Assembly (NCBI GenBank): GCA_030648675.1
Contig: JAUSGV010000023.1
Coordinates: forward strand, 1 to 21,830
Direction of reading: 5' to 3'
DNA: 21,830 bases
DNA from: Dehalococcoidales bacterium
GTDB taxonomy: Bacteria; Chloroflexota; Dehalococcoidia; Dehalococcoidales; UBA2162
The position numbers were made by a program, and so were the translations under genes. The notes below the pieces were generated by a model. That model made no database searches. It was not told the origin of the DNA and worked only from the letters and a program-made list of their open reading frames with translations. Shown piece after piece: positions 5,950 to 13,150 of this stretch; position 1 is the stretch's first letter, and each line of letters opens with the position of its first letter.

Positions 5950-7062
5950 ATGCTTCACATTGACGGAAGCCAAAAATCAGGCAGCGGCACAATCGTCCGA
6001 TACTCTGTCGGGCTGGCGGCGCTGCTCGGACAAGAGCTTCGGTTAACTAATATACGGGCAAAGAGAGATAAACCCGGCCTGAGAACGCAACACCTGACTT
6101 CTATTAAGGCAGTGGCTGACCTCTGCAACGGTCGAATTGAAGGTGCCAGAGTGGGCGCCAGAGAGATTGTCTTCAAACCAGGAAAGTTTGTCTCGGGTGG
6201 ACATTTCCAGTGGGATATTGGTACTGCCGGCTCAACTACGATGCTTGCACTTACTTTGCTTCCTGCGGTTAGCTTTACCGAAAGTCAGTTCACCTGCCGG
6301 ATTTCAGGAGGACTTTTCCAGGATTTCGCTCCTTCAGCGTTCCATATGAAATATGTGCTGCTACCGGCGCTGCGCAAAATGGGAATGCAGGCTGAACTGG
6401 AAATAGTTCGTCCTGGCTACGTCCCAACGGGAGGGGGTATTATTGAGCTCAGCGTAAAGCCAGCCGAAGGCGGTTTAGTCGCTTTGCAATTGCCTGAGCG
6501 GGGAAGTATTGTCAAAATCGAGGGCATTGCTCTTTGCTCTCACCTTAAGGAACGAAAGGTGAGTGATAGAATGGCGGATGAGTGCCGGCGAACGCTGGCT
6601 GCGACTGGATACGATGCCTCTATCCGCTCCATTTACGATACTACGGCGCCGCAGTCGGGCGCCGCTCTAGCGGTATTTGCCCATACCGCCACCGGTTGCG
6701 TCATTGGCGCTGATGGAGCCGGCGCACCTCACCGCACATCGGAGTCCATAGGTAGGAGAGTAGCCACGCAACTGATTGAAGACGTCAGCAGCGGAGCCAC
6801 GGTGGACAGATTTCTTGCTGACCAACTGGTCTTCTTCGCCGCTCTTAGCCGCGGCACTACACGCTACAGAATCCCGAGACTTACGGAGCATGTGGAGACC
6901 AATCTCTGGTTGGTCGAGACTATCCTTGGAGCACGGACTAGAGTTAGCCATGACCTCATTGTTGAGATTGACGGAGTCGGCTACAAGAAGTCAAAAAAAG
7001 CTCTTGCGGGACAGTCGGGACATAACTCGAATAATAGAGGAGGCCAAGCGCGAGATGCTTGA
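5950..7062 (+). CDS. rtcA: RNA 3'-terminal phosphate cyclase family protein, divergent active site
   Basis: RtcA enzymes use ATP to turn RNA 3'-phosphates into 2',3'-cyclic phosphates through an enzyme-AMP intermediate on a histidine. Here the matching His is H314 in TEHVETNLW, and LADQLV (residues 289-294) is also kept. Other family blocks are RAKRDKPGLRTQHLTSIKA (36-54), GTAGSTTMLAL (91-101), GYVPTGGG (156-163) and GADGAGAP (253-260). The N-terminal GEGGGQ block is replaced by KSGSGT. The position of E. coli E14 becomes S10, and that of Q104 becomes L101. The core ends near residue 345, as in the family. The last 25 residues are polar and atypical, and an A7 run at 6993-6999 suggests a frameshift: one base fewer would continue to a stop at 7153. 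No RtcB ligase is in the window. The Shine-Dalgarno is weak. Confidence 0.85.
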   Translation: MLHIDGSQKSGSGTIVRYSVGLAALLGQELRLTNIRAKRDKPGLRTQHLTSIKAVADLCNGRIEGARVGAREIVFKPGKFVSGGHFQWDIGTAGSTTMLALTLLPAVSFTESQFTCRISGGLFQDFAPSAFHMKYVLLPALRKMGMQAELEIVRPGYVPTGGGIIELSVKPAEGGLVALQLPERGSIVKIEGIALCSHLKERKVSDRMADECRRTLAATGYDASIRSIYDTTAPQSGAALAVFAHTATGCVIGADGAGAPHRTSESIGRRVATQLIEDVSSGATVDRFLADQLVFFAALSRGTTRYRIPRLTEHVETNLWLVETILGARTRVSHDLIVEIDGVGYKKSKKALAGQSGHNSNNRGGQARDA

Positions 7063-7254
7063 GATGACCCCAATGTTAGTGCCACCTGCATCCTTAGTTC
7101 TTCATCCGAAGTTTCCCGACCCAAGGACTGTTGCGTTTATCCGGACTGGGTGACCGCCACTCCTGCCATGCTTTGCGGGGGTCAAACAACCGGCTCGGCG
7201 ATCAAAAATGACCCAAAAGTGCGATAATTTGCTGAGGCTAGACTGAGGCTAAAT
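7063..7254. other. Intergenic stretch between rtcA and the tRNA-Gly gene
   Basis: The part up to 7153 stays open in the alternative frame of rtcA discussed under findings. The rest holds no gene. A 9-base direct repeat ctgaggcta occurs at 7232-7240 and again at 7243-7251, next to the 3' end of the tRNA-Gly gene. No clear intrinsic terminator is visible for either strand. Confidence 0.4.
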
Positions 7255-7257
7255 TGG

Positions 7258-7329
7258 AGCGGGAGACGGGATTCGAACCCGCGACAACCTGCTTGGAAGG
7301 CAGGCACTCTACCACTGAGTTACTCCCGC
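7258..7329 (-). tRNA. tRNA-Gly (TCC anticodon)
   Basis: The reverse strand folds into a full 72-base cloverleaf. The acceptor stem is GCGGGAG/CTCCCGC, the D arm is ACTC/GAGT, the anticodon stem is CCTGC/GCAGG with loop CTTCCAA, and the T loop is TTCGAAT. The anticodon TCC reads Gly codons GGA/GGG. The discriminator is T, and the next three bases (7257-7255) are CCA, so the tail is genome-encoded here, unlike in the other two complete tRNAs of this window. It lies last in the series tRNA-Arg, porCDAB, tRNA-Pro, tRNA-Gly. Confidence 0.97.
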
Positions 7330-7361
7330 ATTATGTTAACTAACTGCCAGGGCGGATCAAA

Positions 7362-7436
7362 TCGGGGTGAGAGGATTTGAACCTCCGACCTCAGCGTCCC
7401 AAACGCTGCGCGCTAAACCAACTGCGCTACACCCCG
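7362..7436 (-). tRNA. tRNA-Pro (TGG anticodon)
   Basis: A 75-base cloverleaf on the reverse strand. The acceptor stem is CGGGGTG/CACCCCG with discriminator A, the D stem is GCGC/GCGC, and the anticodon stem is CAGCG/CGCTG with loop TTTGGGA. The T arm is GGAGG-TTCAAAT-CCTCT. The anticodon TGG reads CCA and other Pro codons by wobble. CCA is not encoded. Its 5' end is only 11 bases beyond the porB stop codon on the same strand, so it may be processed from the por transcript. Confidence 0.97.
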
Positions 7437-7447
7437 GCGCTGAAATT

Positions 7448-8386
7448 CTAGCTCAATTGCTTTTGCGCGTCTACTTTTCGCTTTAATTCCGTCCAATCCA
7501 GGTCTACCCGCTCCTGTATCTGCTTAATTGTCTCGGCGGTCAGATGTCTGAACCGTCCCTGCAGTTTCAGATAATCCTGTACCGGTTTGAGCTTGGTGGG
7601 AATAACGTTCAATTTATATTTACCGTTCTCAATCTCGTAAAGGGGGAAAATTCCACTTTGCACCGCCAATCGGGCAATATTAACCGACAATTCAGGAGCG
7701 CTCCTCCATCCGATTGGACAGGGCGACAGTATGTGTACGTATGCCGGACCGTCGATTTCGGCCCCTTTCTTTACCTTGTCCATCAAATCGAATGGATAGG
7801 CAGGACAGGCGGTCGCCACGTAAGGGATATCATGTGCCGCGACAATTGCCGGCAAATTCTTTTTCCAGGTAGTTTGCCCGATGCTGAACTTACCTACCGG
7901 TGCCGTCGTCGTCGAAGCACCGAACGGCGTAGAAGAAGACCTTTGAATACCCGTATTCATATATGCTTCGTTGTCGAAGCATATGTACAGCATGTCGTGA
8001 CCCCTCTCCAGTGCTCCTGAGAGCGATTGGAGCCCGATGTCTGCCGTTGCTCCGTCGCCGCCCATCGCCACGACGTGTACCTTCTTGCCGTTTCTCCGGC
8101 CTTTATTTTCTAACGCTTTCAAACCGGCCTCGATGCCGGAAGCTACGGCCGCGGTATTTTCGAACAATGTGTGTATCCAGGGGACACGCCAGCTCGTCCA
8201 GGGTAGCGGCGAGGAAACGATCTCCATACAGCCTGTAGCCATGGAGATGATTATGTTCTTCCCCAGGGCTTTGCAGGCCAACCTTACCGCAAGTGCTTCC
8301 CCGCAGCCTACGCAAGCCCGGTGACCTGAAGCGAATATCTCCTCCGTGGTCACCGACCGCCGGCCGAACGCAACCGTTTCCGCCAT
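7448..8386 (-). CDS. porB: Pyruvate:ferredoxin oxidoreductase, beta (TPP-binding) subunit
   Basis: This subunit binds thiamine pyrophosphate and one 4Fe-4S cluster and carries out pyruvate oxidation (or reductive carboxylation of acetyl-CoA) with ferredoxin. In its 312 residues the cluster ligands are likely C25 and C28 (RACVGCGE), C53 (ATGCME) and C223 (SPCPIGW). The TPP/Mg site is GGDGATADIG (109-118) and DNEAYMNTGIQ (138-148). The segment RSSSTPFGASTTTAPVGK is characteristic of pyruvate-specific enzymes rather than 2-oxoglutarate ones. The start ATG overlaps the porA stop by one base (TAATG), showing translational coupling. It is the last protein gene of the operon. Confidence 0.95.
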   Translation of the reverse strand: MAETVAFGRRSVTTEEIFASGHRACVGCGEALAVRLACKALGKNIIISMATGCMEIVSSPLPWTSWRVPWIHTLFENTAAVASGIEAGLKALENKGRRNGKKVHVVAMGGDGATADIGLQSLSGALERGHDMLYICFDNEAYMNTGIQRSSSTPFGASTTTAPVGKFSIGQTTWKKNLPAIVAAHDIPYVATACPAYPFDLMDKVKKGAEIDGPAYVHILSPCPIGWRSAPELSVNIARLAVQSGIFPLYEIENGKYKLNVIPTKLKPVQDYLKLQGRFRHLTAETIKQIQERVDLDWTELKRKVDAQKQLS

Positions 8387-9561
8387 TATTCCCTCACTCC
8401 GTAAAACTCGAATTCATCTCGATTGCTCTTTTTTGCCAGTTCGATTCCCCGGTCGATAATTTCTTCAAAACCGGAAACCGATATGTCGCGGCCGCCGAGA
8501 CCGCCGACGAAACCGACTACTTCAGTCTTATTCTTCCCGTTATCCAGGGCTAATCTGATATCGGCACATACCGGTCCGCCCATGCCGCCGATAGCGAGAG
8601 ATCTATCCAGAACGATAAGCGTGTCGGCACCACCGGCAGCTTCACGGATTTCTTCAAAAGGAAACGGGCGCCACAGCCGGAGCCGCAGCAAACCTACTTT
8701 TTTACCGGCAGCCCTGACTCTATCGATTGCATCCATCGCCGTTTCGCTGTAGCTTCCTACCGTAAAAAGAAGAACGTTAGCGTCCTCGTTTCGGTATCCC
8801 TCTACCGGGCTGTAATAACGTCCGAACCGCTTTCCGAATTCCTTCCAGCTTTCTTTGACTACTTCCTTGACGGATTTGAAATGTTCGTATTGTGCTCTTT
8901 TAGTCTCGGTATAAATGTGTGGCGGGCCGAACGCCCCCATCGTTACCGGTTTGTTCGGGTCGAGCGGAAAAGGATACCGGTAAGGTGGAAGGTATTTGCT
9001 CACTTCTTCCTGCTCCGGCAGTACAACCGGTTCAACCATATGCGTCAGGTGGAAACCGTCGGCGTGCACCATTACCGGCAGCAAAACTCTCTGGTCTTCT
9101 GCTATGCGAAAACCGCAGAGCACGTTATCCACCGCCTGCTGGCCGTTTTCAACGAATATCTGTATCCAGCCCGTATCACGGACTGCCATCGCATCGGAAT
9201 GATCGCCCCAAATACATAAAGGCGCCGAAAGCGCCCGGTTGGCTACCACCATCACCATCGGCAGCCGCATCGAAGACGCTACGTAGAGCACCTCGTGCAT
9301 CAGCTCCAACCCTTGACCGGCAGTTGCCGTAAAGGTCCTGGCCCCGACGGCCGCACTTCCCAAGCAAGCACTCATCGCGGAATGCTCGGATTCTACGGGG
9401 ATATAAGCTGCCTGTAGTTCGCCGTTAACGACGAGGTCGGCCAGACGTTCAATTATGTGGGTCTGCGGCGTGATAGGATAAGCCGCGACCACATCGACAT
9501 CGGCTAATTTGACCGCCTCCGCAATTGCGGCACATACTTCTACGCCGACCCTTTTCGTCAT
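8386..9561 (-). CDS. porA: Pyruvate:ferredoxin oxidoreductase, alpha subunit
   Basis: I place the start at the ATG at 9561 (MTKRVGVEV), giving 391 residues. It is preceded by GGAGG and overlaps the porD stop as TAATG. An in-frame ATG at 9603 would add 14 residues lying inside porD and is less likely. The N-terminal pyrimidine-binding domain shows AAYPITPQTHIIE, ESEHSAMSACLGSAAVGART and TATAGQGLELMHEVLY. A CIWGDHSD segment follows, and the C-terminal domain contains SVSGFEEIID. Alpha and beta together form the catalytic TPP site. Gene order (gamma, delta, alpha, beta) matches four-subunit POR of anaerobic bacteria and archaea. Confidence 0.95.
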   Translation of the reverse strand: MTKRVGVEVCAAIAEAVKLADVDVVAAYPITPQTHIIERLADLVVNGELQAAYIPVESEHSAMSACLGSAAVGARTFTATAGQGLELMHEVLYVASSMRLPMVMVVANRALSAPLCIWGDHSDAMAVRDTGWIQIFVENGQQAVDNVLCGFRIAEDQRVLLPVMVHADGFHLTHMVEPVVLPEQEEVSKYLPPYRYPFPLDPNKPVTMGAFGPPHIYTETKRAQYEHFKSVKEVVKESWKEFGKRFGRYYSPVEGYRNEDANVLLFTVGSYSETAMDAIDRVRAAGKKVGLLRLRLWRPFPFEEIREAAGGADTLIVLDRSLAIGGMGGPVCADIRLALDNGKNKTEVVGFVGGLGGRDISVSGFEEIIDRGIELAKKSNRDEFEFYGVRE

Positions 9562-9857
9562 TAAGGTTCCTCCACTACCATCTTGATGGCGTCTTTCGGG
9601 CATTCTTTAGCACAAATCCCGCATCCTTTGCAGTAAAACAGGTCGGCGATAAACCACCCTTCCTTGTCCGGTTGAATACACCCTTCAGGGCAATAAATAA
9701 AACAAAGTCCGCATTTATTGCACTGCTCTTTGGTCAAAATCGGACTTTCCGATTTCCAATCTCCGGTCCGGTATTGGCTGGCACTCCCCGGCTCGGATAC
9801 GATCGAGCCGAGGGTCATGTCTTTCCACGTCAGTTCATTTTCGTTCTTTTTCGGCAT
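9561..9857 (-). CDS. porD: Pyruvate:ferredoxin oxidoreductase, delta (2x4Fe-4S ferredoxin) subunit
   Basis: A 98-residue ferredoxin-like subunit with two CxxCxxCxxxC motifs: C46, C49, C52 and C56 (CNKCGLCFIYCP) and C76, C79, C82 and C86 (CKGCGICAKECP). It should bind two 4Fe-4S clusters and pass electrons from the catalytic subunits to ferredoxin. The N-terminal 40 residues (TWKDMTLGSIVSEPGSASQY) match the extension typical of POR delta. It follows porC after 29 bases and overlaps porA (TAATG). Confidence 0.95.
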   Translation of the reverse strand: MPKKNENELTWKDMTLGSIVSEPGSASQYRTGDWKSESPILTKEQCNKCGLCFIYCPEGCIQPDKEGWFIADLFYCKGCGICAKECPKDAIKMVVEEP

Positions 9858-9886
9858 CAGGCTAATCCTTCATCAATCTGCTATCT

Positions 9887-10480
9887 TCAGCTAACGATCG
9901 TCTCTTCAAAAGCTCGCTTTACCGCTTTAATGTTCTTTTCCGCCAGTAGACTGAAGCGCTGTCTTAGCGGCTCCGACAATGATTCCAGTTCTATCACGTT
10001 AGTTGCTTTAAGCAACGCACCTACCATCGCCGTGTTTACTATCGGTACTCCCAGTACCTCCCGGGCGATCTTCAACGCATCGACAGTTGCTACCCGCCAT
10101 TCGCCGTCGATATCGGCTTTGACGTCTTTGATGGCACGGTCTGTGTTGATGACAAGGAGTCCACCCTTCTTCAATCCTGATGTTACATCGACGACTCGCT
10201 GAAGACCCGGATCGAGGACGACAACTATGTCTGGAGATACGATTGCGGATCTGTTCCGAATCGGCTTATTCGCACTGACCCGGTTAAAAGCGACTACCGG
10301 GGCACCCCTTCTTTCCGGCCCAAAACTGGGAAAACCCTGGGCGTATTTACCCTCATTGATTGCGGCCTGAGCCAGTAGTTCGGCTGAAGTTACGGCACCC
10401 TGCCCGCCGCGGCCGTGCCATCTGATCTCGATAAGCTCTGTTGTTTCGATAGCTTTTGCCTCCTGGCTCCCTCTAATCAA
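9887..10480 (-). CDS. porC: Pyruvate:ferredoxin oxidoreductase, gamma subunit
   Basis: This 197-residue subunit has the gamma-family blocks IRWHGRGGQGAVTSAELLA (18-36) and AQGFPSFGPERRGAPVVAFN (47-66). It helps close the coenzyme A site in four-subunit POR. The start is a TTG at 10480, supported by GGGGG a few bases upstream. No ATG or GTG is available before the conserved block. A second purine-rich GGAGG lies inside the first codons. It is the first protein gene of the operon and begins 37 bases downstream of tRNA-Arg on the same strand, so it may be transcribed with the tRNA. Confidence 0.93.
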   Translation of the reverse strand: MIRGSQEAKAIETTELIEIRWHGRGGQGAVTSAELLAQAAINEGKYAQGFPSFGPERRGAPVVAFNRVSANKPIRNRSAIVSPDIVVVLDPGLQRVVDVTSGLKKGGLLVINTDRAIKDVKADIDGEWRVATVDALKIAREVLGVPIVNTAMVGALLKATNVIELESLSEPLRQRFSLLAEKNIKAVKRAFEETIVS

Positions 10481-10516
10481 GATATCCCCCGTGATTTGAA
10501 GAGTCCGCGATCAAAG

Positions 10517-10589
10517 TGCCCCTGGAGCGACTCGAACGCTCGCAACCGGCTTCGGAGGCCAGTGCTCTATCCACCTGAGCTACAGGGGC
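10517..10589 (-). tRNA. tRNA-Arg (CCG anticodon)
   Basis: A 73-base cloverleaf on the reverse strand. The acceptor stem is GCCCCTG/CAGGGGC with discriminator A, the D stem is GCTC/GAGC, and the anticodon stem is CTGGC/GCCGG (one T-G pair) with loop CTCCGAA. The T arm is GAGCG-TTCGAGT-CGCTC. The anticodon CCG reads CGG. CCA is not encoded. It is upstream of porC on the same strand. Confidence 0.97.
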
Positions 10590-10695
10590 AAACCGCAGAG
10601 GAGCATCAAAAAAGCCGGAACAGGTTTCGCTCCAGCCCTGATAGTGACAAAGCCATCCTCCACGGCAGAAAGCAACTCCGCAAACTTAGCTATAT

Positions 10696-10725
10696 ATATT
10701 AGCGTATTACCAAAGTCGAAAGCAA
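10696..10725 (-). promoter_or_regulatory. Candidate sigma-70-type promoter for tRNA-Arg/por
   Basis: On the reverse strand TTGCTT (10725-10720) and TAATAT (10701-10696) are 18 bases apart, inside an AT-rich patch otherwise rare here. Transcription would run toward tRNA-Arg, whose 5' end is about 107 bases downstream, and on into porC. The spacing is good, but the -35 box is only partly consensus. Confidence 0.3.
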
Positions 10726-10737
10726 CCGGAGATTCAC

Positions 10738-10941
10738 CTTATCAGATACATCGGCCTCTCTATCAAAATCAACGATCCCTGGTTAATCTATATAGGAATA
10801 ATTTTATCTACCCTCTGCTTCTTTATACAGGTTCCCGTTGTCCGTTTCTCCATTTCCAGGAACACCCCTAAAGAAGATGCATCCTTAATGGCCGTAGTGG
10901 TTCCTAAGGGATTGGCCGCCGCAGCATTGGCATCACTGTAG
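10738..10941 (+). pseudogene. Fossil C-terminal fragment of a cation:proton antiporter
   Basis: A frame without its own start reads RYIGLSIKINDPWLIYIGII, then a hydrophobic LSTLCFFIQVPVVRFSISR, then DASLMAVVVPKGLAAAALAS, and ends LSTAG-like at TAG 10939-10941 (last residues ALASL). The pattern, a membrane helix followed by xVPKGLAAAxLASL, is the last conserved block of NhaP/Kef-type antiporters. Everything upstream (several hundred residues) is missing. The frame has a TAG shortly before the conserved part, and the end is cut short. It is a relic lying between tRNA-Arg and the DapB-family gene. An unrelated intact antiporter lies at 11962-13131. Confidence 0.6.
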
Positions 10942-10951
10942 ACCGTCAGGG

Positions 10952-11716
10952 CTAACGCATACTTTCTCCAAAGCTAAAATAAGGGATCAACAGGTCTTCC
11001 ATGGTATAAAACCCCTTTCCCCTCTCCATAAGCCTTTGAGCGGCGAACAGTGCCCCGTTACCGAAGGCCTCCCTGCTTATCGACTCGTGGATCAATCGCA
11101 CCGTCTGAAAAGGAAACCCGAATATTATTTCATGGCGGCCAACAATGCCGCCGGCTCTGACCGATTTAATCGTTGTTTCATCGAGGGACAAAGCCTCGGT
11201 GATCTTTATCGCTGTACCGGAAACTCCGCTTTTGTTTTTGAAATGCTCTTCAATTATCTCAACGTCCGTATAGGGAGCTATGGTTTTGAGAATCTTAGCC
11301 GCCAGTATCAAAAAATTGATGCCTATCGTGATGTTTGGCGACCACAGTACCCTCGTCTCGCGCGACAGTGTTTTCAAAAAATCGATAATCTCTTTGGGGT
11401 AGGCCGATATTGCGCTTACGACGGCAATACCCTGTCTGGCAGCCTCCATGCCATAAGATAATATTGCCTCGGCCGAAGAAAAGTCGATTATGACGTCTAC
11501 CGGATGTTTGTCAAAAAGTTGCCTGGGTGACATTTCATCTTTTGGGAAAATCAGTCCCGGCTCTCCGTGCTCGATACCGAGAAATTCCGGGACCGACCGG
11601 TGCTGCAAAATAGACGATTTTCTGATTACCCAGCAAAGATTGGCGTCTTTACTTAGCAGCAAATGCGTCGCGACCGCTCTGCCCGCTCTGCCAAAACCAT
11701 AAAGCCCCACTTTCAT
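10952..11716 (-). CDS. Dihydrodipicolinate reductase (DapB) family protein
   Basis: I choose the ATG at 11716 (MKVGLYGFGRAGRAVATHLL), preceded by TATGGAGG. The frame is open to 11848, but the extra 44 residues do not look like a domain. The protein has 254 residues. The Rossmann loop is GFGRAG (7-12), and the interior motif SPNITIGINFL (126-136) matches the DapB block APNxSxGVN. The catalytic block EEHFKNKSGVSGTAIK (156-171) corresponds to the usual EAHHRHKxDxPSGTA. The first His (158) and the Lys (162) are kept, but the second His is Phe (159). RAGGIVGRHEIIFG matches the C-terminal block. It reduces dihydrodipicolinate in lysine/diaminopimelate synthesis if it is a true DapB. The substitutions leave open a related imine substrate. 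No other lysine gene is nearby. Confidence 0.72.
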   Translation of the reverse strand: MKVGLYGFGRAGRAVATHLLLSKDANLCWVIRKSSILQHRSVPEFLGIEHGEPGLIFPKDEMSPRQLFDKHPVDVIIDFSSAEAILSYGMEAARQGIAVVSAISAYPKEIIDFLKTLSRETRVLWSPNITIGINFLILAAKILKTIAPYTDVEIIEEHFKNKSGVSGTAIKITEALSLDETTIKSVRAGGIVGRHEIIFGFPFQTVRLIHESISREAFGNGALFAAQRLMERGKGFYTMEDLLIPYFSFGESMR

Positions 11717-11912
11717 TTCGAAACCTCCATAATTGGCACTAAAATAATCGCTGCTATTCCAGGCGATCGGCGAGACTCTGATGATAAACTTGGGTGACGG
11801 ATCAGACCTTTCGGTCGTGGCTTTCTTTAGTATATCGGCTGTCTGCAATTTTGGTCAACTCTCACCTCCCTGGTCCTCTCTCTAGAATATTCAACACCTT
11901 TATGCTAAATTT

Positions 11913-11927
11913 AACAGATACTCTGTT
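11913..11927. promoter_or_regulatory. Perfect 6+6 palindrome between divergent genes
   Basis: AACAGA-TAC-TCTGTT is a perfect dyad with a three-base centre, located 35 bases before the TTG start of the antiporter and within the region separating it from the divergent dapB-family gene. It is a plausible operator. No regulator gene is adjacent. Confidence 0.3.
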
Positions 11928-11961
11928 CGATAAAAAACGGTAAAGTGGGAGACCATCAAGA

Positions 11962-13131
11962 TTGGACCATTTAATCACCAGCATTCCTGAATTTCAGATG
12001 AGCCTGCTTTTGTTCGTTGCTCTGGCAGGTTACTTGATCGCCCACCGGATAAACCAATCGGCAGTCGTTGGCATCATCCTCGCCGGAATCGCCGTAGGGC
12101 CGAGTTGGCTGGGGCTGGTAACCTATACCGATTTTGTTGCCGGTTTGGCCCACCTCGGCGCCGTCGTCCTTTTATTTACCATTGGGCTGGAATTTAAATT
12201 AGAAGATATTTCGAAACCCTGGTACTTCCTGATTGCGCTTCTGGGAATCCTTGTCCCATGGGGTGGAGGCTTTTTTCTGGCAAAAGCATTCAATTTTGAT
12301 TTCAACGCTTCGGTTTTCATCGGTACTGCTCTTACCGCCACAAGCATCGCCATTACGGCGAATGTCCTTAGGGAAATGGGGAAGCTGCAGACTCAAGCCG
12401 CAAAAGCAATAATAGGAGCGGCGGTGATCGACGACGTTCTGGCTCTCCTGGCTTTGTCCATCTCGGAAGGACTCGTTTCCGGTACGCTGTCTTTCTCCTC
12501 GATCGTTATCATCTCGCTAAAGGCTGGAGCCTTCCTGGTGGTAGGGGCGCTAGTCGGAAGACTGGTTGTCGCCAAACTCATGGAACGATTTAGTTGTATT
12601 AAGCTCTGCTCGAAATACCCTGAATCGGTATTTATTTTCGCCATGATGATAGCCTTTTTCTATGCCCTGATGGCTGAATTTGCCGGGCTTTCCGCGATCA
12701 TCGGCTCCTTCCTGGCCGGCATTTCGTTGGCTGGCGTAAAAGTGAAGCAAGGTCACATTTTTAAAGAAGGGGCGGAGCACCTCCAGATAATATTCGCCTC
12801 GATATTCTTTATATCGCTGGGCGTAATCCTCGACCTTCATGTGGTAACACCGACTTTGTTGTGGTTTATCGCTGCATTATCTGCGGTTGCTTTACTCACG
12901 AAGGTATTCGGCTGCGGGATACCGGCCAGACTATCCGGAATGAGTTTCAAAGAATCTTTAACTGTTGGCATCGGCATGGCTCCGCGGGGAGAAGTAGCCA
13001 TGATCGTGGCTTTACTGGGCCTAAACCAAAACTTGATAGCCCAGGAAACCTACGTCGCCTTGATACTGATGAGCTTACTTACCACGATTATTCCACCGAT
13101 TATTTTGAGAAATTGGGTATTTCGGCGCTGA
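11962..13131 (+). CDS. CPA2-type cation:proton antiporter (Kef/NapA-like)
   Basis: The 389 residues form about 12 membrane helices with no C-terminal nucleotide-binding (RCK) domain. The helix-5 motif GAAVIDDVLALLAL has the paired D157-D158 typical of CPA2 exchangers. GTALTATSIAITANVLREMG (121-140) and the late GMAPRGEVAMIVALLG block are also characteristic. It most likely swaps Na+ or K+ for H+ across the inner membrane and so controls pH or ion balance. The start is a TTG at 11962 with GGGAG about ten bases before it. The next in-frame ATG (residue 13) would cut into the first helix. It converges on a CaCA exchanger after only 19 bases. Confidence 0.9.
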   Translation: MDHLITSIPEFQMSLLLFVALAGYLIAHRINQSAVVGIILAGIAVGPSWLGLVTYTDFVAGLAHLGAVVLLFTIGLEFKLEDISKPWYFLIALLGILVPWGGGFFLAKAFNFDFNASVFIGTALTATSIAITANVLREMGKLQTQAAKAIIGAAVIDDVLALLALSISEGLVSGTLSFSSIVIISLKAGAFLVVGALVGRLVVAKLMERFSCIKLCSKYPESVFIFAMMIAFFYALMAEFAGLSAIIGSFLAGISLAGVKVKQGHIFKEGAEHLQIIFASIFFISLGVILDLHVVTPTLLWFIAALSAVALLTKVFGCGIPARLSGMSFKESLTVGIGMAPRGEVAMIVALLGLNQNLIAQETYVALILMSLLTTIIPPIILRNWVFRR

Positions 13132-13150
13132 GCGAATATTTTTTTGCTTC

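Larger units (their letters stand above)
10590..10951. other. Intergenic region holding a gene relic
   Basis: These 362 bases contain no intact gene. The left half carries the AT-rich candidate promoter for the minus strand. The right half is the antiporter relic. A plus-strand frame at 10644-10871 has no Shine-Dalgarno and no plausible protein character. Confidence 0.5.

Noticed and set aside
9562..9603. Longer N-terminus of PorA starting at 9603
   Set aside because: It would overlap porD by 42 bases. The ATG at 9561 has a GGAGG site and a TAATG coupling and fits the family start.
9525..10202. Plus-strand open frame of 225 codons across porD and porC
   Set aside because: Antisense to two well-defined POR subunits, no ribosome site, composition of a shadow frame.
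11717..11848. 44-residue N-terminal extension of the DapB-like protein
   Set aside because: The Rossmann motif should be at the N-terminus, and the ATG at 11716 has GGAGG directly upstream.
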